A DNA stretch of 64,000 nt from Streptomyces sp. BA2. GTDB lineage: Bacteria > Actinomycetota > Actinomycetes > Streptomycetales > Streptomycetaceae. The notes beneath the pieces were generated by a model, which saw only the letters and a list, made by a program, of their open reading frames with translations, ran no database searches and was not told the DNA's origin. Position 1 is the stretch's first letter; each line of letters begins with the position of its first letter. The DNA lies in assembly GCF_009769735.1 (NCBI RefSeq), contig NZ_WSRO01000002.1, forward strand, positions 4,414,001 through 4,478,000, given 5' to 3'. A program made the translations under genes and the position numbers. Below, piece after piece: positions 49,985-57,927 of this stretch.

Positions 49985-50586
49985 GAGGCAGCCCTCCTCA
50001 ACAGTGCGGCGATCTCGGCGAAACCGTGGCGCTCCGCGTGCGCGAGGGGCGTGACGCCGTCCCGGTCGGCGAGACCGGGCGTCGCGCCCGCCGCGAGCAG
50101 CAGCTCCACGATCTCCTGGTGCGCGCGACCGCCGTCACCGAGGATCACGGCCTCCAGCAGGGCTGTCCAGCCGAGGTCGTTGACGTGGTCGACGTCGGTG
50201 TCGGTGACGCGCAGGACTTCCCGTACGTACGCGACGTGGCCCCGCTCCGACGCGGGGATCACGGAGATCCCGCCGAAGCGGTTGCGGAGCTTCAGGTCGG
50301 GCCCCGCGGGAAGCAGGACGTGCAGCATGGCGACGCTGCCGGTCACGCCGGTTGCCAGCCAGGGGCTGTCGGCGCGGTGGTCCTGGGCGTCGACGTCGGC
50401 GCCCGCGGCCACCAGGACCCGTGCGGCCTCGACGTGGTCGCCGGTGACGGCGAGCAGCAGCGGTGTGCGCAGCTCGGTGTCGCGGGCCTCGACGCGGGCT
50501 CCCGCGTCGAGGGCGGCTCTCACTTCGTCGGCGTTCCCGGCCCGTGCGGCGTCGAGCAGCCGCTGGTCCTCTGCGGTCCTCGCCAT
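49981..50586 (-). CDS. Ankyrin-repeat protein
   Basis: A 201-residue cytoplasmic protein of about five ankyrin repeats: AEDQRLLDAARAGNADEVRA, ELRTPLLLAVTGDHVEAARV, ERGHVAYVREVLRVTDTDVD, GWTALLEAVILGDGG and DGVTPLAHAERHGFAEIAAL. Ankyrin proteins next to catalase or redox genes are common in Streptomyces; here it neighbours hbpS. The stop overlaps the start of the propeller lipoprotein gene. Confidence 0.92.
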   Translation of the reverse strand: MARTAEDQRLLDAARAGNADEVRAALDAGARVEARDTELRTPLLLAVTGDHVEAARVLVAAGADVDAQDHRADSPWLATGVTGSVAMLHVLLPAGPDLKLRNRFGGISVIPASERGHVAYVREVLRVTDTDVDHVNDLGWTALLEAVILGDGGRAHQEIVELLLAAGATPGLADRDGVTPLAHAERHGFAEIAALLRRAAS

Positions 50587-50601
50587 GGTCGTCCTCCTCG
50601 T

Positions 50602-50637
50602 CGTCGTACGGACCGTCGTACGGGCCGTCGTACGGAC
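50602..50637. repeat. Three tandem 12-bp repeats CGTCGTACGGAC
   Basis: CGTCGTACGGAC, CGTCGTACGGGC, CGTCGTACGGAC directly upstream of the ankyrin gene start, between it and hbpS. Possible leader or operator array. Confidence 0.8.
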
Positions 50638-50683
50638 CGGAAACAGCCTCAGCATCGCGGCTTCAGCGCGGCTTCGGCGCGCT

Positions 50684-51241
50684 TCAGCGGCCGAGCGCCG
50701 CGACGCCCGCCTTCGCGAACTTCTCGTCCAGGTCGCCGCTCGGGGCGCCCGCGACACCGATGCCCGCGATGGGCGCGCCCTTGGCGGTCACCGGCGCGCC
50801 GCCCGCGAGGAACAGGGTGCCGGGGATGTCCTTCAGGTTCGGGGCCTGCTCCAGGCGCTTGGTCAGCTCGGAGGTGGGCGCGTTCCAGGAGACGGCGGTG
50901 TACGCCTTCTTCACGGCGGACTCGGGGGACTGCGGTCCCGCGCCGTCACCGCGCAGCTCGACGATGGTGTTGCCGTTGCGGTCGACGACGGCGACGGAGA
51001 CGCGCTGGTTCTCCTTCTCGGCGGCGTCGAGGGTGGCCTGGGCGGCCTTGGTCGCGGCGTCGATGTTCAGGTGCGTCGACTGCGTGAGGTTCTTGCTGCC
51101 CGCGTCGGCGGCGACGGCGGCCTTGGGAGCGGCGGCCGGGGACTCGGCGCTCGCGGAGACGGCACCGAAGGTTCCGGCGCCGAGGACGGCGGCGGTGGCG
51201 GCGATGGTCAGGACACGGGTGCGGCGGGAGAGCTTCTGCAT
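50684..51241 (-). CDS. hbpS: HbpS-like secreted haem-binding protein (GlcG/DUF336)
   Basis: A 185-residue protein with a Tat-like signal peptide (LSRRTRVLTIAATAAVLGAG), then the GlcG/HbpS domain: NIDAATKAAQATLDAAEKEN, VSVAVVDRNGNTIVELRGDG, GTLFLAGGAPVTAKG and PIAGIGVAGAPSGDLDEKFA. In S. reticuli HbpS binds haem outside the cell and modulates the SenS sensor kinase under redox stress. Here it is divergent from a SenS-SenR-like pair, the same arrangement, which supports the name. Confidence 0.9.
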   Translation of the reverse strand: MQKLSRRTRVLTIAATAAVLGAGTFGAVSASAESPAAAPKAAVAADAGSKNLTQSTHLNIDAATKAAQATLDAAEKENQRVSVAVVDRNGNTIVELRGDGAGPQSPESAVKKAYTAVSWNAPTSELTKRLEQAPNLKDIPGTLFLAGGAPVTAKGAPIAGIGVAGAPSGDLDEKFAKAGVAALGR

Positions 51242-51486
51242 GGGGTGCTCCTCAGGTGAAGGCGGAGGTGAAGGTGAAGGTGAAGGCAGAGATCCGGTGA
51301 GAGGTTGTTTCCTCTGCGATCAATCCTCCGGCCGCATCCGGGGCCGACCCCTCGACGTACCGGCTGCTACCTGCCCGCGGCTCGGCCGACACGAGGGTCA
51401 GCCGATCGGTTGACCCCCTGGTGATCCCGACGGGCCACAATGAGGTTGTTTGCGCAGTTCAGCAGCGAGTCGGAAGGAGCGAAGCC

Positions 51487-52686
51487 GTGGAGCAGGCCCA
51501 AGGCGCCACTCAAGACCCCGACTCGCGCTGGCTCGCGGCCGTCATGCACACGGCGTTCTTCCTTCTCCTCAGCTCGTCGCTGACCCGCTTCCTGATGCGG
51601 CACCCCGGCGAACCGCGCACACCGTGGATCATCGCGCTCTCGGTCTCCCTCGCGCTCCTCTACGTGCTCGGCCCCGCCATCGGCGCCCGCCCCACCGCGC
51701 CGCGCCGCCTCACCTGGCTGATCCTCGTCGTGGCCGTCTGGGTCGTGCTCGTCATACTCGCGCCGAGCTTCGCGTGGTGCGCGGTGCCGCTCTTCTACAC
51801 CGGCCTGCGTACGCTGCCGCCGCGCGCCGCCCTGTTCCTGGTGGCCGTCCTGACGGCCTTCGTGGTCGTCGCGCAGTTGCAGCTCGCGGGCAGCTTCGAC
51901 CCGAACCTGCTGCTCGCGCCGCCCGCCTGGGCGGCGGTCGCGACCGCCGTCTTCCTCTACATGCAGCGCCAGGCGGCCCGCCAGCGCACACTCATCGACG
52001 ACCTCATCCGCACCCGCCGCGAACTGGCCGCCACCGAGCGGCGCGAGGGCACACTCGCCGAGCGCCAGCGCATCTCCATGGAGATCCACGACACCCTCGC
52101 CCAGGGCCTGTCCAGCCAGCAGATGCTGCTCCAGGCCGCCGACCGCGTCTGGGACACGGACCCGGCCAAGGCCCGCACCCATGTCCGTACCGCCGAGTCG
52201 ATCACCGAACGCGGCCTGGCCGAGGCCCGCCGCTTCGTGCACGACCTCGCGCCCGCCGACCTCGCCGACGGCGGCGGCCTCGACGAGGCGCTGCGGACGC
52301 TGGCCGCGCGCACCGCGCAGGACGCGGGCCTCACGGTCCGCTTCCACGCCGAGGGCACGCCCGCCCCGCTCCCCGACCGGACGCAGTCCGCGCTCCTGCG
52401 CATCGCCCAGGGCGCCCTGGCCAACGTGACGGAGCACGCCGCCGCGACGACGGCGGCGCTGACCCTCACACACCTGGACGACCAGGTGGTACTCGACATC
52501 GCGGACGACGGCCGCGGCTTCACGCCCACCGAGCAGCCGCCCGCCCCCGACCGGCGGGGCCACGGGCTGCCCGCGATCCGTGCCCGCGCACGGCAGCTCG
52601 GCGGCACACTGACGATCGAGTCGGCACCGGGCGAGGGCACGGTGCTCTCGGTGGCGATCCCCTTGACGCCGGAGGAGACCCGATGA
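51487..52686 (+). CDS. senS: SenS-like sensor histidine kinase
   Basis: A 399-residue NarX-type kinase. Five hydrophobic segments in residues ~15-165; HisKA_3 phosphoacceptor in RISMEIHDTLAQGLSSQQML; HATPase with LDIADDGRGFTP and RGHGLPAIRARARQLGG. GTG start preceded by AAGGAG (51474-51479). It should autophosphorylate and pass phosphate to the SenR-like regulator, with HbpS as accessory sensor. The 3' end carries a 20-bp duplication that also provides the ribosome binding site of the next gene. Confidence 0.9.
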   Translation: MEQAQGATQDPDSRWLAAVMHTAFFLLLSSSLTRFLMRHPGEPRTPWIIALSVSLALLYVLGPAIGARPTAPRRLTWLILVVAVWVVLVILAPSFAWCAVPLFYTGLRTLPPRAALFLVAVLTAFVVVAQLQLAGSFDPNLLLAPPAWAAVATAVFLYMQRQAARQRTLIDDLIRTRRELAATERREGTLAERQRISMEIHDTLAQGLSSQQMLLQAADRVWDTDPAKARTHVRTAESITERGLAEARRFVHDLAPADLADGGGLDEALRTLAARTAQDAGLTVRFHAEGTPAPLPDRTQSALLRIAQGALANVTEHAAATTAALTLTHLDDQVVLDIADDGRGFTPTEQPPAPDRRGHGLPAIRARARQLGGTLTIESAPGEGTVLSVAIPLTPEETR

Positions 52687-52700
52687 CGCCGGAGGAGACC
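52661..52700 (+). repeat. 20-bp tandem duplication at senS/senR junction
   Basis: TGACGCCGGAGGAGACC occurs twice, 20 bp apart (52661-52680, 52681-52700). Each copy has a GGAGGAG Shine-Dalgarno; the first lies in the last codons of senS, the second serves senR. Confidence 0.85.
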
Positions 52701-52702
52701 TC

Positions 52703-53353
52703 ATGACGACCCCTGCGCCTACGCCCCCGGTCCGCCTCCTGGTCTGCGACGACCACATCGTCGTACGGGCCGGACTGCTCGCCCTGCTGGGCAGCGCGCC
52801 GGACATCGAGGTGGTCGGCGAGGCGGGCACGGGCGAGGAGGCGATCGCGCTCGCCGCGAAGCTGACGCCGGACGTGGTCCTGATGGACCTGCAGCTGGGC
52901 GAGGGGATGGACGGCGTAGAAGCAACGCGCCGCATCACGTCGTCCGGCAGTCCCGCGCCGCCCCATGTCCTGGTCCTGACGACGTACGACACGGACGCGG
53001 ACATCACCCGCGCCATCGAGGCGGGGGCCACGGGCTACCTCCTGAAGGCCGAACGCCCCGAGGAGCTCTTCGCCGCGATCCACGCCGCCGCGCAGGGCCG
53101 CACCACGCTCTCCCCGCCGGTCGCGTCCCGCGTGATGGCCCGCATGCGCAAGCCGCTGCCCACCCTCACCGACCGCGAGCTCGACATCCTCGCGCAGCTC
53201 TCCCAGGGCCTCGGCAACCGCGATATCGCCCGCGCGCTGTTCATCAGCGAGGCCACGGTGAAAACGCATCTGGGCCGGATCTACGACAAGCTCGGGGTGG
53301 ATACGAGGGCGGGCGCGGTGGCGGTGGCGAAGGAGCAGCGGCTGCTGCCGTGA
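52703..53353 (+). CDS. senR: SenR-like response regulator (NarL/FixJ)
   Basis: A 216-residue protein: receiver domain with acidic pocket VCDDHIVVRAG, phosphoacceptor Asp in VVLMDLQLGEGMDG, Thr/Ser LVLTTYDTD and Lys in GYLLKAERPEELF; then LuxR HTH LTDRELDILAQLSQGLGNRD and IARALFISEATVKTHLGRIY. In S. reticuli SenR controls redox-protective genes including catalase-peroxidase and hbpS. RBS GGAGGAG at 52691-52697. Confidence 0.92.
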   Translation: MTTPAPTPPVRLLVCDDHIVVRAGLLALLGSAPDIEVVGEAGTGEEAIALAAKLTPDVVLMDLQLGEGMDGVEATRRITSSGSPAPPHVLVLTTYDTDADITRAIEAGATGYLLKAERPEELFAAIHAAAQGRTTLSPPVASRVMARMRKPLPTLTDRELDILAQLSQGLGNRDIARALFISEATVKTHLGRIYDKLGVDTRAGAVAVAKEQRLLP

Positions 53354-53907
53354 GCGGCGCCGTCCTGCCCCGCCGGGGCCATGCCCGGGGCCATGACACC
53401 ATCGACCACGTGCTCGACATCGGCTACGCCCTCTCCCACCGCTTTCCCGACCCTCCTCAGTTCGACTACCGCAACGCGGACGTTCACGCGCTGCGGCACG
53501 ACCTGTTCTGCGGGGACGTGTATCTCGCGGACACGAAGGCGGACCGGGAGCTGTCCACAGCCTGGGGATGGGTTCCCGTCCTGGACTTCGCGTGGGCGCT
53601 GTGCGACATCGTCGAGCAGGTGGACCAGGATCCGCGAGGCAGCCGGGCCTCCCGCCCTCAGCACGCGGAGCTCGACTTCACGGAATCGACGGACCGCATG
53701 CTGTTCACGCGGCGCTTCGGCTGGGTGGATATCGAGGCGGACTGGATGCGGGCGGAGGACCCTCCTCTCACGTTCTCCCACTCCGAGCTGCGACGCGAGG
53801 CGCGGGACTTTCTCCAGGACCTCTTGGCGGACCTGATCGACCTCCATGAGTCCCTGGGGGACAACCCGACGATCTGGTCGCTCCAGTCCCGCTTTCCCCG
53901 GGCGTAG
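53350..53907 (+). CDS. Conserved hypothetical protein (DUF7878-like)
   Basis: A 185-residue acidic protein overlapping the senR stop by GTGA. The segments GDVYLADTKADRELSTAWGW, VPVLDFAWALCDIVEQVDQD, ELDFTESTDRMLFTRRFGWV and ELRREARDFLQDLLADLIDL resemble small Streptomyces proteins with a beta-rich N-terminal half and a helical end (recalled as DUF7878). Function unknown. The link to senSR may be positional only. The first ~20 residues may not be translated if a later start is used. Confidence 0.7.
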   Translation: MSGAVLPRRGHARGHDTIDHVLDIGYALSHRFPDPPQFDYRNADVHALRHDLFCGDVYLADTKADRELSTAWGWVPVLDFAWALCDIVEQVDQDPRGSRASRPQHAELDFTESTDRMLFTRRFGWVDIEADWMRAEDPPLTFSHSELRREARDFLQDLLADLIDLHESLGDNPTIWSLQSRFPRA

Positions 53908-53955
53908 GCGCCCAACGGAACCCCCCGCGGCCTCCTCGCGCCGAACGGGCCTCAC

Positions 53956-54036
53956 CCACCCACCCGCCCGATCACCCCGCATCCCCCTCTGCACGAACAA
54001 ACCTTTCCCGCCCACCCGCCCGATTGCCCCGCAGCG
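53956..54036. repeat. Dispersed intergenic repeat, copies 3 and 4
   Basis: CCACCCACCCGCCCGATCACCCCGCA (53956-53981) and CCCGCCCACCCGCCCGATTGCCCCGCAGCG (54007-54036), the same modules as at 2937 and 31388. The 317-bp gap 53908-54224 carries only this repeat and the structured element at 54077. Confidence 0.7.
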
Positions 54037-54076
54037 ACCAGCGAAAAGCCGCAGTCGGGAGCGCACGGGAGGGGAC

Positions 54077-54173
54077 GTGCCGGTATGTCTGCCCGGAGCA
54101 CGGCTCCCGAAGTCTCCGGAGCCGAAGCAACCCAGCGGCCACCGGACGATAGCGAGGACGGACATACCGGCGC
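54077..54173. other. Possible structured RNA or repeat element
   Basis: Outer stem of 15 pairs (54077-54091 with 54159-54173, built on GTGCCGGTATGTC / GACATACCGGCGC with two wobble pairs). An inner hairpin CGGCTCC/GGAGCCG (54101-54107 with 54118-54124) competes with CCGGAG/CTCCGG. Noncoding, between the 53350 gene and the pentapeptide gene. It may be a small RNA, a leader, or a dispersed Streptomyces repeat. Confidence 0.5.
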
Positions 54174-54224
54174 GGCCCCGCACCCACAGACGAGGCGGCC
54201 CCGAGCCCCCGCCCAAGCCGGACG

Positions 54225-54905
54225 CTAGTCCACCCGTACCCCCGCCTGCGCAGCGAACGCCGGTGCCAAGTCCATCAGCTGTGCCGTACTGATCACCGCC
54301 CCCGCCAAGCAGTCAAGACCCCGCAGAATGTCCACCTCGGCAGCCGACCGCAGGTCGACGTCCTTCAATCGGGCCCCGCTGAAATCCGCCCCCTTCAGCA
54401 CGCAGCCCACGAACTCCACCCGCTCCAGCGCCGCCTGCCCGAAGTCCGGCTCCACCAGCACGCAGCCCTCGAAGACGACGTCCTTCAACCGCGCCTTCCG
54501 CAGGTTCAGATAGTCGATCTTCCCGCCCCGCACGACCACCCGCTCCAGCACACTCCCATGCAGCTGAACACCCCCGAGCCGCGCGTCCACCACCTCCACG
54601 TCCCGCAGCGAAGCCTCCGCCAGCTCGGTGCCGACGCCCCGCAGCTCCGTCAGCACGGAGTCCACGAAGCGCGCCCTGCTCAGCCGTGTCTCCGTCACCC
54701 CGCAGCCCGTCACCGCACAGTCCAGGAACAGCGCTCCCCCGCCGTCCTGCCCCGCGAGGTCGAGGCCCCTGAACTCCACCCCGTCATAGTCCCCGTCGGG
54801 CTCCAACTCGCCCTCGCCGAACGCCCGCAGCCCAGGCAGCCGCACCTCCGGCCGCCGAGCCTTCTTCACCCCTGCCGCATCCCTCTGCCGATCCCTCTGT
54901 CCCAT
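54225..54905 (-). CDS. Pentapeptide-repeat protein
   Basis: A 226-residue protein largely of A(D/N)LXX-type repeats: VEFRGLDLAGQDGGGALFLD, TRLSRARFVDSVLTELRGVG, LDLRKARL-like YLNLRKARLKDVVFEGCVLV and KGADFSGARLKDVDLRSAAE. They form a right-handed quadrilateral beta-helix. Some such proteins mimic DNA and protect gyrase, but most are uncharacterised. Basic, poorly conserved N-terminal 25 residues. Start MGQRDRQRD at 54905 chosen; the longer frame upstream is not protein-like. Confidence 0.92.
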   Translation of the reverse strand: MGQRDRQRDAAGVKKARRPEVRLPGLRAFGEGELEPDGDYDGVEFRGLDLAGQDGGGALFLDCAVTGCGVTETRLSRARFVDSVLTELRGVGTELAEASLRDVEVVDARLGGVQLHGSVLERVVVRGGKIDYLNLRKARLKDVVFEGCVLVEPDFGQAALERVEFVGCVLKGADFSGARLKDVDLRSAAEVDILRGLDCLAGAVISTAQLMDLAPAFAAQAGVRVD

Positions 54906-54982
54906 ACGCCCATCGTGCACCCACCCACTGACAACGCCGCCGCACCCCGATGTCACATCCCGGGCACCCCCATCCGTCGTAC

Positions 54983-55021
54983 CGAGTAGACGCACCAAGC
55001 AGACGCACCGAGCAGACGCAC
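54983..55021. repeat. Three tandem 13-bp repeats (GAGCAGACGCACC)
   Basis: GAGTAGACGCACC, AAGCAGACGCACC, GAGCAGACGCACC in the promoter region of the FAD oxidoreductase gene, just before its AGGAG (55030-55034). Confidence 0.85.
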
Positions 55022-55044
55022 CGACCACGACAGGAGCCCACCCC

Positions 55045-56268
55045 GTGACCACCACCCCCCGCAAGAACCCCAACCCCAACCCCAACCCCAACCCCAACCC
55101 CAACCCCCTCACCATCATCGGCGGCGGCTTCGCCGGCCTGACCGCTGCCATCAGCGCCGCGGAAGCCGGCGCCCGGGTGACCGTCCACGAGGCCCACCAC
55201 ACCCTCGGCGGCCGAGCCCGCACCGCCGAAGGCGCGTACCGCACGAACGAAGGCCCGCACGCCCTCTACAACGGCGGCCCCCACTGGACCTGGCTCAAGC
55301 AGCGCGACCTCATCGGCCCCCTCGCCCCCATCCCGCCCCTCGAAGGCACCCGGCTCCGCCTCCACCACCAGGGCAGGCTCCGCCGCACCCCACCCCTCGC
55401 GATGCTGAGGCTCCTGCGCCGCAAGCCCGAACAGGCGCCCGTGGACACGGACTTCATGACCTGGGCCACCGGCGAGGTCGGCGAGGAAGGCGCACGCGCC
55501 GCCGCGCACTACATCGCCGTGGCGACGTTCCACCACGACCCCGGCTCCCTCTCCGCCAGGTTCGTCCAGGAGCGCCTGCGCCGCGCCACGAAGCTGCCCC
55601 CGGAGGCGCACTACCCGTGCGGCGGCTGGGGCTCGGTCATCGACCGCATGGCGACCCTCGCCTGGAACCTCGGCGTACGCGTGGAGACGCTGTCCCGCGT
55701 CGACTCCCTCGCCTCGCTCCCCGCCGCAGGCCCGGTCGTCGTCGCCACCTCCCTCCCCGCGGCCCGCGCACTCCTCCAGGACGACAGCCTCCGTTGGGAC
55801 AGCGGCCGCACCACCCTCGTCGACGTGGCCCTGAGCTCCCGCAAGGGCGACCCCTTCGCGATCTCCGACCTGGACAGGACCGGCTGGATCGAGCGGTTCA
55901 CCACCCAGGACCGCAGCCTCGCCCCCGCGGGGCAGGAGCTCATCCAGGGTCAGATCCCGCTCTCCCCCGAGGAGTCCAAGGCGGACGGCGTGGCCCGCGC
56001 CGACCACCTGCTCGACCTCGGCTTCCCCGGCTGGCGCGACCGCCTGGTCTGGCGCCGCGACGCCGTGTCCAACGGCCGCACCGGCGCGGTGGACCTGCCG
56101 GGCACCACCTGGCGCGACCGCCCGGCGATCGACCGCGGCAACGGCGTCTACCTGGCCGGCGACCAGGTCGCGGCCCCCGGTCTGCTCTCCGAGGTGTCCT
56201 TCAACAGCGCCCTCGAAGCGGTGACGCTCGCCCTGACCCACACAAGGCTTGACCTCAAGTCAGCTTGA
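55045..56268 (+). CDS. FAD-dependent amine oxidase/phytoene desaturase-like oxidoreductase
   Basis: A 407-residue flavoprotein. After a lead of seven Asn-Pro dipeptides, LTIIGGGFAGLTAAISAAEA gives the FAD dinucleotide fold and GGRARTAEGAYRTNEGPHAL the second FAD motif; the C-terminal NGVYLAGDQVAAPGLLSEVS (GDxxxxPG) closes the site. Family members desaturate or oxidise hydrophobic substrates; substrate unknown. The Asn-Pro tract is encoded by a slippage-prone CCCCAA repeat between the start and the first strand. GTG start with AGGAG upstream. Confidence 0.85.
   Translation: MTTTPRKNPNPNPNPNPNPNPLTIIGGGFAGLTAAISAAEAGARVTVHEAHHTLGGRARTAEGAYRTNEGPHALYNGGPHWTWLKQRDLIGPLAPIPPLEGTRLRLHHQGRLRRTPPLAMLRLLRRKPEQAPVDTDFMTWATGEVGEEGARAAAHYIAVATFHHDPGSLSARFVQERLRRATKLPPEAHYPCGGWGSVIDRMATLAWNLGVRVETLSRVDSLASLPAAGPVVVATSLPAARALLQDDSLRWDSGRTTLVDVALSSRKGDPFAISDLDRTGWIERFTTQDRSLAPAGQELIQGQIPLSPEESKADGVARADHLLDLGFPGWRDRLVWRRDAVSNGRTGAVDLPGTTWRDRPAIDRGNGVYLAGDQVAAPGLLSEVSFNSALEAVTLALTHTRLDLKSA
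55065..55106 (+). repeat. Seven tandem AACCCC hexamers
   Basis: Seven perfect AACCCC copies in frame near the start of the flavoprotein gene, encoding (Asn-Pro)7. The complementary strand is (GGGGTT)7, a G-quadruplex-type sequence identical to the Tetrahymena telomere unit. Confidence 0.95.
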
Positions 56269-56349
56269 GGTACGAGGGTGGCGTCAACGCACGAAGCCCA
56301 AATCCCAAAGCCCATATCCCAAACCCGAAGCCCAAGGAGACAACCAGCC

Positions 56350-57372
56350 ATGCACGCCATCCGCCTGCACACCTTCGGCCCGGCCGAGCACCTCACGTAC
56401 GAGGAGACCCCGGACCCCGCACCGGCCCCCGGCCAGGTCCGCATCGCGGTGACCGCGGCGGGCGTGCATCTCCTGGACACCGCGATCCGCGCGGGAGTCA
56501 AGGGCCCGCTCCCCGAACTCCCCGAGCTGCCCACGATCCCGGGCCGCGAGGTGGCCGGCACGGTCGACGCCCTCGGCGAAGGAGTCGACGGAAGCTGGCT
56601 CGGCAAGCGCGTGGTCGCCCACATCGGCTTCGCCCCCGGAGGCTACGCCGAGCTCGTCGTCACGGAGGCCTCCCGTCTGCACGAGATTCCCGGAAGCCTG
56701 GACGACGCGGAGGCCGTGGCCCTGATCGGCACGGGCCGTACGACGATGGGAATCCTGCAGTTCACCGAGCTGACCCCCGACTCCGTGGCCGTCGTCCCCG
56801 CGGCGGCCGGCGGCATCGGCACGCTCCTGGTCCAGTACGCCAAGCACGCGGGCGCCACGGTGATCGGCCTGGCCGGCGGCCCGGAGAAGACGGCCCGGGT
56901 CGCGGCGAACGGCGCGGACCTCGCCGTCGACTACAAGAACCCGGAATGGCCGGACGAGGTCCGCGCGTACCTGGCGAAGCTCGGCGGCAGCGGCGTGCCG
57001 GGCGCCACCGTGGTCTTCGACGGAGTGGGCGGCGAGGCGGGCCTGGCCGCCGTGGACCTCCTCGCCCCCGGCGGCGCGCACGTCGTCTTCGGCTGGTCGG
57101 GCGAGGGCCTGCGCGACGGCGCGCCCCTCACCTTCACCGACGAGCAGCTCGCGGCCCGCGGCATCACCCAACTCAACGTCCTGGGCCCGGAGATGATGCG
57201 CAGGGCGAGCAGCGACAACCCGATCCGCACCCTGGAGCTCGCGGCGCTCGCCGAAGCGGAGAAGGGCCACTTCACCCCGGCGGTCCAGCGCTACCCTCTG
57301 GCGGAGGCGGCAGCGGCCCACGCGGACCTGGAGAACCGCCGCACCACGGGCAAGGTGGTACTGATCCCCTGA
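56350..57372 (+). CDS. Quinone oxidoreductase-like MDR protein (zinc-free)
   Basis: A 340-residue medium-chain dehydrogenase/reductase: MHAIRLHTFGPAEHLTYEET, PTIPGREVAGTVDALGEGVD, AAAGGIGTLLVQYAKHAGAT (NADPH Rossmann motif AxxGxxG) and RYPLAEAAAAHADLENRRTT GKVVL. It lacks the catalytic zinc cysteines, as NADPH:quinone reductases do. It probably reduces quinones or enones. AAGGAGA at 56333-56339 supports ATG 56350. It follows the FAD oxidoreductase by 81 bp and may share its transcript. Confidence 0.9.
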   Translation: MHAIRLHTFGPAEHLTYEETPDPAPAPGQVRIAVTAAGVHLLDTAIRAGVKGPLPELPELPTIPGREVAGTVDALGEGVDGSWLGKRVVAHIGFAPGGYAELVVTEASRLHEIPGSLDDAEAVALIGTGRTTMGILQFTELTPDSVAVVPAAAGGIGTLLVQYAKHAGATVIGLAGGPEKTARVAANGADLAVDYKNPEWPDEVRAYLAKLGGSGVPGATVVFDGVGGEAGLAAVDLLAPGGAHVVFGWSGEGLRDGAPLTFTDEQLAARGITQLNVLGPEMMRRASSDNPIRTLELAALAEAEKGHFTPAVQRYPLAEAAAAHADLENRRTTGKVVLIP

Positions 57373-57407
57373 TGCTCAGGGATACTCAGGCCCCGACCAG
57401 CTGATTC

Positions 57408-57884
57408 TCAGGCACCCCCCAGCCCGGCCAACGCCCCATCCGTCAGCCGATACACGGTCCACTCGTCCTGCGGCAGCGCGCCGAGCGACTTGTAGAAGTT
57501 GATCGACGGCTCGTTCCAGTCGAGCACGGACCACTCAAGGCGCTCGTAACCCCGCTCCACACAGATCCGCGCGAGCTCGGTCAGCAGTGCCTTGCCGTGC
57601 CCGCCGCCGCGCGCCTCGGGCCGTACGTACAGGTCCTCCAGGTAGATCCCGTGCACACCGCGCCACGTGGAGAAGTTCAGGAACCACAGGGAGAACCCGA
57701 CGGTCTCCCCCGTCGCGTCGTCCTCGGCGATGTGCGCGAACGCGGCGGGCCGCTCGCCGAAGAGCGCTTCGCGCAGCTGCTCCTCGGTGGCCCTGGCCTC
57801 GTCGAGAGCCTTCTCGTACTCGGCGAGGTCGCGGACCATGGCGTGGATGACGGGGACGTCGGCAGGCGTGGCGTGACGAATCAT
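57408..57884 (-). CDS. GNAT N-acetyltransferase (SAT2/diamine acetyltransferase-like)
   Basis: A 158-residue GNAT starting MIRHATPADVPVIHAMVRDL, with GIYLEDLYVRPEARGGGHGK (motif A) and RLEWSVLDWNEPSINFYKSL (motif B), closely following the spermidine/thialysine acetyltransferase pattern. It likely acetylates a small amine. Divergent partner not obvious; convergent with the MDR gene. Confidence 0.9.
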   Translation of the reverse strand: MIRHATPADVPVIHAMVRDLAEYEKALDEARATEEQLREALFGERPAAFAHIAEDDATGETVGFSLWFLNFSTWRGVHGIYLEDLYVRPEARGGGHGKALLTELARICVERGYERLEWSVLDWNEPSINFYKSLGALPQDEWTVYRLTDGALAGLGGA

Positions 57885-57927
57885 GGCCGCAGGCTAACCA
57901 GACCGCCCACCGGGACCAACCTGCGTC

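Noticed and set aside
48401..51259. 952-codon forward frame
   Set aside because: Crosses four genes and consists of antisense Arg/Gly-rich sequence. The reverse-strand genes have signal peptides, overlaps and known domains.
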